Positions 59,728 through 64,000 of a stretch of 64,000 bases of DNA are shown one piece after another (positions within the stretch are counted from its first letter, which is position 1; each line of letters starts with the position of its first letter). The translations under genes and the position numbers were made by a program. The notes below the pieces were generated by a model. That model saw only the letters and a program-made list of their open reading frames with translations. It was not told the DNA's origin and made no database searches. The stretch comes from Kistimonas sp964291505 (GTDB lineage Bacteria > Pseudomonadota > Gammaproteobacteria > Pseudomonadales > Endozoicomonadaceae). The stretch is from positions 868,001 through 932,000 of the forward strand of contig OZ220216.1 in assembly GCA_964291505.2 (NCBI GenBank), written 5' to 3'.

Positions 59728-60678
59728 ATGATCCAGACCGAGTCGATACAGGTCGCCCAGGCTGTCGCCCATTACGGTAGTTTCACGGTGGCTGCCCAGC
59801 ATCTGCACAAGGTGCCGTCGGCCATCAGTTATACCGTGCGAAAACTGGAGGAACAGCTGGATGTTCAGCTCTTTGTCCGCGACAGCAAACGTGTGGCGCT
59901 GACGCCGGCCGGTGAGCATTTTCTCAAGCATGCCGGTCGTCTGTTGGATAAGGTTCGCCAACTGGAAGATAGTACCCGCCAGGTTGCCCAGGGCTATGAA
60001 CGAGAGCTGCGTATTGCGATCGACAATGTCGTGAACCAGGGGGTGATGTACGACCTGATTCGTGATTTCAATGCCGCTTTTCCCACCACGCGGCTTGTGG
60101 TGAATGGGGAAATTTACATCGGCTGCTGGGATGCCCTGTTTCACCAGCGTTGCCAGCTGGCAATCGGTGCGCCTCAGACCGTGCCTGAGATCATACCTGG
60201 CCAGAGTCGGTTTGATTTTCGTTCCATGGGCTTGCTGGAATGGGAGCTGGTCATGTCACCGGATCACCCGCTAACACAGGCTGAAGCGCCGCTTACAGCC
60301 GAGCAGTTGCGGGATTACCTGACCATTACGATAGAAGACAGTGCACGTTATTTCCGGCCTGGAGAAAACTGGCTGGATGATAATCCCTCCGTACTGGTTG
60401 TCCCGAATTTCCGCAATGCCATTGAGTGCGTCATGCAGGGAATAGGTGTGACAACGTTGCCTCGACATTTTGCCCGTTATTATCTGGACAATGGTCTTTT
60501 GGTGGGGCGAGCCATTCACGGCGTGCCCTGGAACACAACCTGTCATGTCGCCTGGAATGATGAAGTGCGTGGACCTGCGCTGGAATGGTGTCTTGACTGG
60601 TTGGGCGACAGTGAAAGGTTGAATCAGTGTTGGCTGACTCATGATTGTGATGCAAAACCAGAGTTTCATATTCCCTGA
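59728..60678 (+). CDS. LysR-family transcriptional regulator
   Basis: 316 residues. N-terminal winged helix (AQAVAHYGSFTVAAQHLHKVPSAISYTVRKLEEQLDVQLFVRDSKRVALTPAGEHFL, read in parts), linker helix and a periplasmic-binding-like effector domain (LRIAIDNVVNQGVMYDLIRDF; WELVMSPDHPLTQ). It resembles the PunR/DhcR-like group (E. coli YdhB / YneJ neighbours), but the ligand cannot be assigned. GAGAGAG precedes the ATG. No adjacent divergent target gene; the region 59431-59727 upstream holds no ORF. Confidence 0.9.
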   Translation: MIQTESIQVAQAVAHYGSFTVAAQHLHKVPSAISYTVRKLEEQLDVQLFVRDSKRVALTPAGEHFLKHAGRLLDKVRQLEDSTRQVAQGYERELRIAIDNVVNQGVMYDLIRDFNAAFPTTRLVVNGEIYIGCWDALFHQRCQLAIGAPQTVPEIIPGQSRFDFRSMGLLEWELVMSPDHPLTQAEAPLTAEQLRDYLTITIEDSARYFRPGENWLDDNPSVLVVPNFRNAIECVMQGIGVTTLPRHFARYYLDNGLLVGRAIHGVPWNTTCHVAWNDEVRGPALEWCLDWLGDSERLNQCWLTHDCDAKPEFHIP

Positions 60679-60762
60679 CTGGCACGGACAACGGTGATTT
60701 TGCGCGTGATAGCCAGAGAGGTACAATCGGCACATGCCGCTTGAGGATGCCTATCAATTCGG

Positions 60763-63567
60763 TCAGGCGTAATCCGGTTTTTTCATGCTGACAGAGCGCC
60801 ATTGTTGTAAACGGTCAATCTCGGCCAGCAATCGTTTAATGGCCTGGTTGAGGGATTCTTCCGTTACATCATTGCTGTTTTGCTTGAGTAGGGATTCGGT
60901 TTCCAGACAGGTTTCCTGAAGCAGAGGTACGCCGCAGTAACGGGTAGCACCATGCAGTTTGTGAATAATCTCCAGCAGTTGATCAAGGTTGTGATCCTGC
61001 CAGAGGTCAATAATGGCGTTTCGATCATCGGGCAGTTCATCCAGCAGCATGGTCAACAACTCATCCGCCAGTTCTTTTTTGCCGCCGGCAAGGTGCAATC
61101 CTTGCGAGTGATCTACCACCGGAATGCCATTTTTGCTGCTAAAAGCCGGGTGGGCGGTTTCGCCGGTTTCCTGCTGGGAGGCGAGTAGCCTCAAGCCGGT
61201 CCACTTTTGAATGACATGGCGTAGCTGGGATTCACTGATCGGTTTGCTGAGGTAGTCATCCATGCCTGCCAGCAGCAACTGCTTTTTCTCTTCGGCCAGG
61301 GCGTGGGCGGTCAGGGCGATAATCGGCATGCGACTTTCCGAGACTTCCTGCTCCCTGAGCCGGCGCGTGGTTTCCATACCATCCATGACGGGCATCTGAA
61401 CATCCATAAATACCAGGTCAAAATGACGGTTGCGTGCAATATCAATTGCCGCCTGTCCGTTATTGACGGCGGTGGTTTCTACGCCCAGATCGTCCAGCAA
61501 GGCGCAGAGGAGCTTCAGGTTGGCCTCGTTGTCATCAACCGCCAGGATGTGGGGCTGTCTTGGCAGGCTCTGCTTGATCTGGATTTGCTCCTCTGAGGGG
61601 AGGTGCGGTTCCAATCGGCTGCTGAGGGCATGCATGATGGTGCGGGACAATCGGTTACGGCAGGGTGGTTTGGCCAGTGTCAGTACCGTATGGGATGCTT
61701 TTGCTGCCATGGTGCTGATGCTATCCAGGTAGCCGGTCATGGCAGTGACCAGGAAGAGGGTGTCATCCGGCGTCTGGTCAATTAACTGGAATATCCGGTC
61801 ACTGTCCAGGCTGGCAGGGTCGTGACCGATTACGACGAGGTCAAATATTTCCCGATTCTGCTCCGTCAGGGCTTCTTCAAAATGCGCCAGCTGGTCACAG
61901 CCTCGAACCATCATGTCAAATTCTTCCAGTAGCTGTTCGAACGCATAGCGTGTGTAACGGCGTGGTTCAAACAGTAAGACTTTCTTGCCCGGCAGTCGGC
62001 AATTGAGTTGGCTGAGCTGACCTTCTGCCGCGAAGGGCGCCTTGAACGTAAACCAGAATGTACTGCCTTCGCCGATATGGCTTTCGAGGCCAATGTCCCC
62101 CTGCATCTGTTCGACCAGGTTTTTGCAGATCACCAGTCCGAGACCGGTGCCACCGATCTTGCGGGTACGGGAGTTGTCTACCTGGGAAAAGGCCTGGAAC
62201 AAGTGTTTTTGCTGGGTTTCCGAAATGCCGACACCCGTGTCAGTGACACTGATTTTCAGGATGGCATGCCCGTCTTCCTGGTTATCCAGCATGACGCGGA
62301 CGACGACAGAGCCGTCGCTCGTAAATTTGATGGCGTTGTTGACCAGATTGGTCAATACCTGCCGGAGTCTGAGTGGATCGCCAATGATGTCCAGCGGAAC
62401 ATCCCGGTAGATCAGGCAGGCGATTTCCAAGGATTTATCGTGGGCTGTGGGCGCTGCGATAGCGAGCACTTCATCCACCAGTTCCCGCAGGTTCATGGGC
62501 GTGCTTTCCAGTACCAGCTTACCCGCCTCAATCTTGGAAAAGTCGAGGATGTCATTGATCATCGCCAGCAGGCCCTCTGCAGAGTTCTGCAGGGTGGTCA
62601 GGTACTCGCGCTGGGTTTCATTCAGGTTGGATTTCAGTAGCAGGTTGGTGAAACCAATAATGCCGTTGAGGGGCGTCCGTATTTCGTGGCTCATGTTGGC
62701 CAGGAATTCGGATTTTACCCGGCTGCCTTCCTGGGCCCGTTTTCTGGCCATATCCAGTTCGGCGTTTTTGACTTCCAGGGTTTCCATGGTTTCGTGCAGA
62801 TCTTCGGTCGCCTGGTCAATGGTCTGCTGCATTTCCTGGTAGGCGTCCTGCAGTGAGGTCACCATCTGGTTGATACCATTTTCCAGTTGCGCCAACTCCG
62901 CCCCCGCGCCGGTATGAATACGGGTATCCAGTCTGCCGCGACTGATGGCCGAGACAGAATCGCTAATGTGCTGGATTGGACGGGTAATGCTGCCGGCCAG
63001 CCGCAGGCCCGCAATGATGGTGAGCAGAAGAGAGCTCAGTAAAAGCAGGCTGCTGAGCAGAATTAATTGGTATTGGTGGATGTCTGTGCTGTCGCGGGAA
63101 AAACGAATTTTGATCCATCCCGTGGGTTTTGCGGATGGTGTCAGGTTGATGGCTGATAGATTGCCCCCAGCATAGATGGGCGTGATGACGCATAATCCAG
63201 TGTCCAAACGGGTCAACTGACTGGCTGCAGGTAGGGATTTCAGTGTTTGTTGTCGTGCAAAACGGGAGCCGGAATGAATGATTTCCTGACCTGCGCTGTC
63301 GTAAACACTGACGGCCCGGATGTCCTGACGGCTCAGGGAGGTATCGGCAAGGCTCTGTAATAAATCGCTGTCGTTTGCCAGAAGGGCATGTCCGTTGAGA
63401 AGACTTAACTGTTCCGCCGTTCGTATTGCCTGTTGTTCCAGACGCTGGTTGATGTCATTCAGATAGAGCCATGTCAGACCGAACCCCAGCAGTATAGCGG
63501 CGGCCAGACCGGGGAGAAGGGCAAGCAGCAAAACACGATGCTTGATGCTGGTCAGTTTCTTTTTCAT
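60763..63567 (-). CDS. Hybrid sensor histidine kinase, BarA/GacS type
   Basis: 934 residues from the ATG at 63567 (MKKKLTSIKHRVLLLALLPGL); the frame extends to 63648. Two membrane spans (about 8-30 and 165-190) flank a periplasmic sensor. HAMP follows, then the H-box FLANMSHEIRTPLNG, N-box LTNLVNNAIKFT, G1 DTGVGI and G2 GGTGLGL of the kinase core. A degenerate receiver-like segment comes next (VLLFEPRRYTRYAFEQLL), then a true receiver (DLVFMDVQMPVMDG) and a C-terminal HPt with phospho-His in HKLHGATRYCG. Expected partner is a UvrY/GacA regulator controlling Csr/Rsm RNAs; that gene is not in the window. Symbol barA or gacS both apply. Confidence 0.93.
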   Translation of the reverse strand: MKKKLTSIKHRVLLLALLPGLAAAILLGFGLTWLYLNDINQRLEQQAIRTAEQLSLLNGHALLANDSDLLQSLADTSLSRQDIRAVSVYDSAGQEIIHSGSRFARQQTLKSLPAASQLTRLDTGLCVITPIYAGGNLSAINLTPSAKPTGWIKIRFSRDSTDIHQYQLILLSSLLLLSSLLLTIIAGLRLAGSITRPIQHISDSVSAISRGRLDTRIHTGAGAELAQLENGINQMVTSLQDAYQEMQQTIDQATEDLHETMETLEVKNAELDMARKRAQEGSRVKSEFLANMSHEIRTPLNGIIGFTNLLLKSNLNETQREYLTTLQNSAEGLLAMINDILDFSKIEAGKLVLESTPMNLRELVDEVLAIAAPTAHDKSLEIACLIYRDVPLDIIGDPLRLRQVLTNLVNNAIKFTSDGSVVVRVMLDNQEDGHAILKISVTDTGVGISETQQKHLFQAFSQVDNSRTRKIGGTGLGLVICKNLVEQMQGDIGLESHIGEGSTFWFTFKAPFAAEGQLSQLNCRLPGKKVLLFEPRRYTRYAFEQLLEEFDMMVRGCDQLAHFEEALTEQNREIFDLVVIGHDPASLDSDRIFQLIDQTPDDTLFLVTAMTGYLDSISTMAAKASHTVLTLAKPPCRNRLSRTIMHALSSRLEPHLPSEEQIQIKQSLPRQPHILAVDDNEANLKLLCALLDDLGVETTAVNNGQAAIDIARNRHFDLVFMDVQMPVMDGMETTRRLREQEVSESRMPIIALTAHALAEEKKQLLLAGMDDYLSKPISESQLRHVIQKWTGLRLLASQQETGETAHPAFSSKNGIPVVDHSQGLHLAGGKKELADELLTMLLDELPDDRNAIIDLWQDHNLDQLLEIIHKLHGATRYCGVPLLQETCLETESLLKQNSNDVTEESLNQAIKRLLAEIDRLQQWRSVSMKKPDYA

Positions 63568-63822
63568 GTTCTTATCAAACTGGCTGAGCCGTGTTGTTAT
63601 TGATTTTTTCTGGCTGTGTGTTGCAGCCATGCTCGAGCATTGTCGCATAAAACAGCGAGCATTTTGTGTGTTTCTGTTACCGGTTGATACCGTTTTCTTG
63701 TACTGGAGGAAAAGCTTTAAATACGGGGATCAAAACCGTTAAGATGCAGCCCGGTTCATCGTGTCAATGGCAGCAGTAAGCAATAAAAAGGGTTGCTGTT
63801 GTCGAACGTTGCAGGAGCATTT

Positions 63823-64000
63823 ATGGCCGTCGCTGAAGTGGGTTCCAAGCAGGCATTTTTCGACAGGAAACGTTTAATCTTTCTTGCTGATTGCATACTG
63901 TTTGCCGTTTTACTCAATACTCTGCCTTTTGAGCAGGATGTTGTGACCGGTCTTAGCATTCTCACGTTTGTCGCCATCCTCTGGTTGACGGAAGCGGTAC
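63823..64000 (+). CDS. DASS/SLC13-type anion permease, N-terminal part
   Basis: ATG at 63823 with GCAGGAG at 63811-63817; the frame is open to the window edge (59 codons). The residues RLIFLADCILFAVLLNTLP and ILTFVAILWLTEAV give the first two spans; the LWLTEA motif is characteristic of divalent-anion:Na+ symporters (dicarboxylate or sulfate). Truncated by the window, so the substrate cannot be judged. Confidence 0.72.
   Translation, partial: MAVAEVGSKQAFFDRKRLIFLADCILFAVLLNTLPFEQDVVTGLSILTFVAILWLTEAV

Noticed and set aside
1..64000. CRISPR arrays, prophage, integrons, secretion-system or restriction-modification loci
   Set aside because: No regularly spaced repeats, integrases, phage structural genes, secretion ATPases or methylases were seen anywhere in the window; only one insertion sequence is present.

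Overview
This window is a stretch of chromosome from a marine-type gammaproteobacterium. The order of housekeeping genes (DUF3108-purN-purM / DUF2066-perM-hda / DUF2069-wrbA-arsC / yihY-tlpA-yccX-SLT-proS / slyX / oprD-like / aspS-yebC-ruvCAB-ybgC-tolQRAB-pal-cpoB-tRNA-Lys-nadA-bepA-tusA-perM-bcp-dapA-bamC-purC) follows the pseudomonad arrangement closely, as recalled from established knowledge. The accessory content (ankyrin proteins, a tandem C2H2 zinc-finger protein, a protein with an N-myristoylation-like start, an expanded OprD-type porin array) points to a host-associated member of the Oceanospirillales, most like Endozoicomonadaceae. That taxonomic placement is inference.

Layout. 0.1-3.2 kb: pyrC, argG, gloA. 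3.36-4.76 kb: an unrecognised 465-residue protein starting Met-Gly-Asn-Val-Glu-Ser with a Cys-rich hydrophobic N terminus. 4.7-7.3 kb: DUF3108 and purine genes purN and purM. 7.4-12.2 kb: accessory island with two ankyrin genes. The first is split by an intact IS66-type element (22-bp inverted repeats, exact 8-bp target duplication); the second carries a frameshift at an A7 tract. 12.3-19 kb: yihD, grcA, DUF2066, perM-like, hda, DUF748. 19-20.4 kb: DUF2069-wrbA-arsC, translationally coupled. 20.7-21.5 kb: the zinc-finger gene, placed between arsC and yihY. 21.8-29.9 kb: yihY, a thioredoxin lipoprotein, acylphosphatase, lytic transglycosylase, proS, thioesterase, HIT protein, slyX, membrane cold-shock protein, HU-like protein, SDR. 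30-37.4 kb: four OprD-type porin genes on the minus strand. The first is broken by a one-base frameshift; the last two are a recent tandem duplication that includes leader and terminator.

37.9-49.9 kb: fmdB-like, aspS, yebC, ruvCAB, a SlyB-like lipoprotein and the complete ybgC-tolQRAB-pal-cpoB envelope operon. 49.9-58 kb: two tandem tRNA-Lys genes, nadA, bepA, tusA-like, a second perM-like gene, bcp, dapA-bamC, purC. 58.04-58.55 kb: an AT-rich non-coding stretch with a cluster of DnaA-box-like nonamers and a perfect palindrome. 58.5-64 kb: a ybbN-like thioredoxin/TPR protein, a LysR regulator, a BarA/GacS-type hybrid kinase and the start of a DASS-type anion permease that runs off the window.

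The conserved genes serve nucleotide and amino-acid synthesis, DNA repair, tRNA charging and outer-membrane maintenance. The notable feature is that candidate host-interaction genes sit at three separate breaks in this conserved block (after gloA, between purM and yihD/grcA, and between arsC and yihY). They are visibly AT-richer than their neighbours, and two of them are inactivated.
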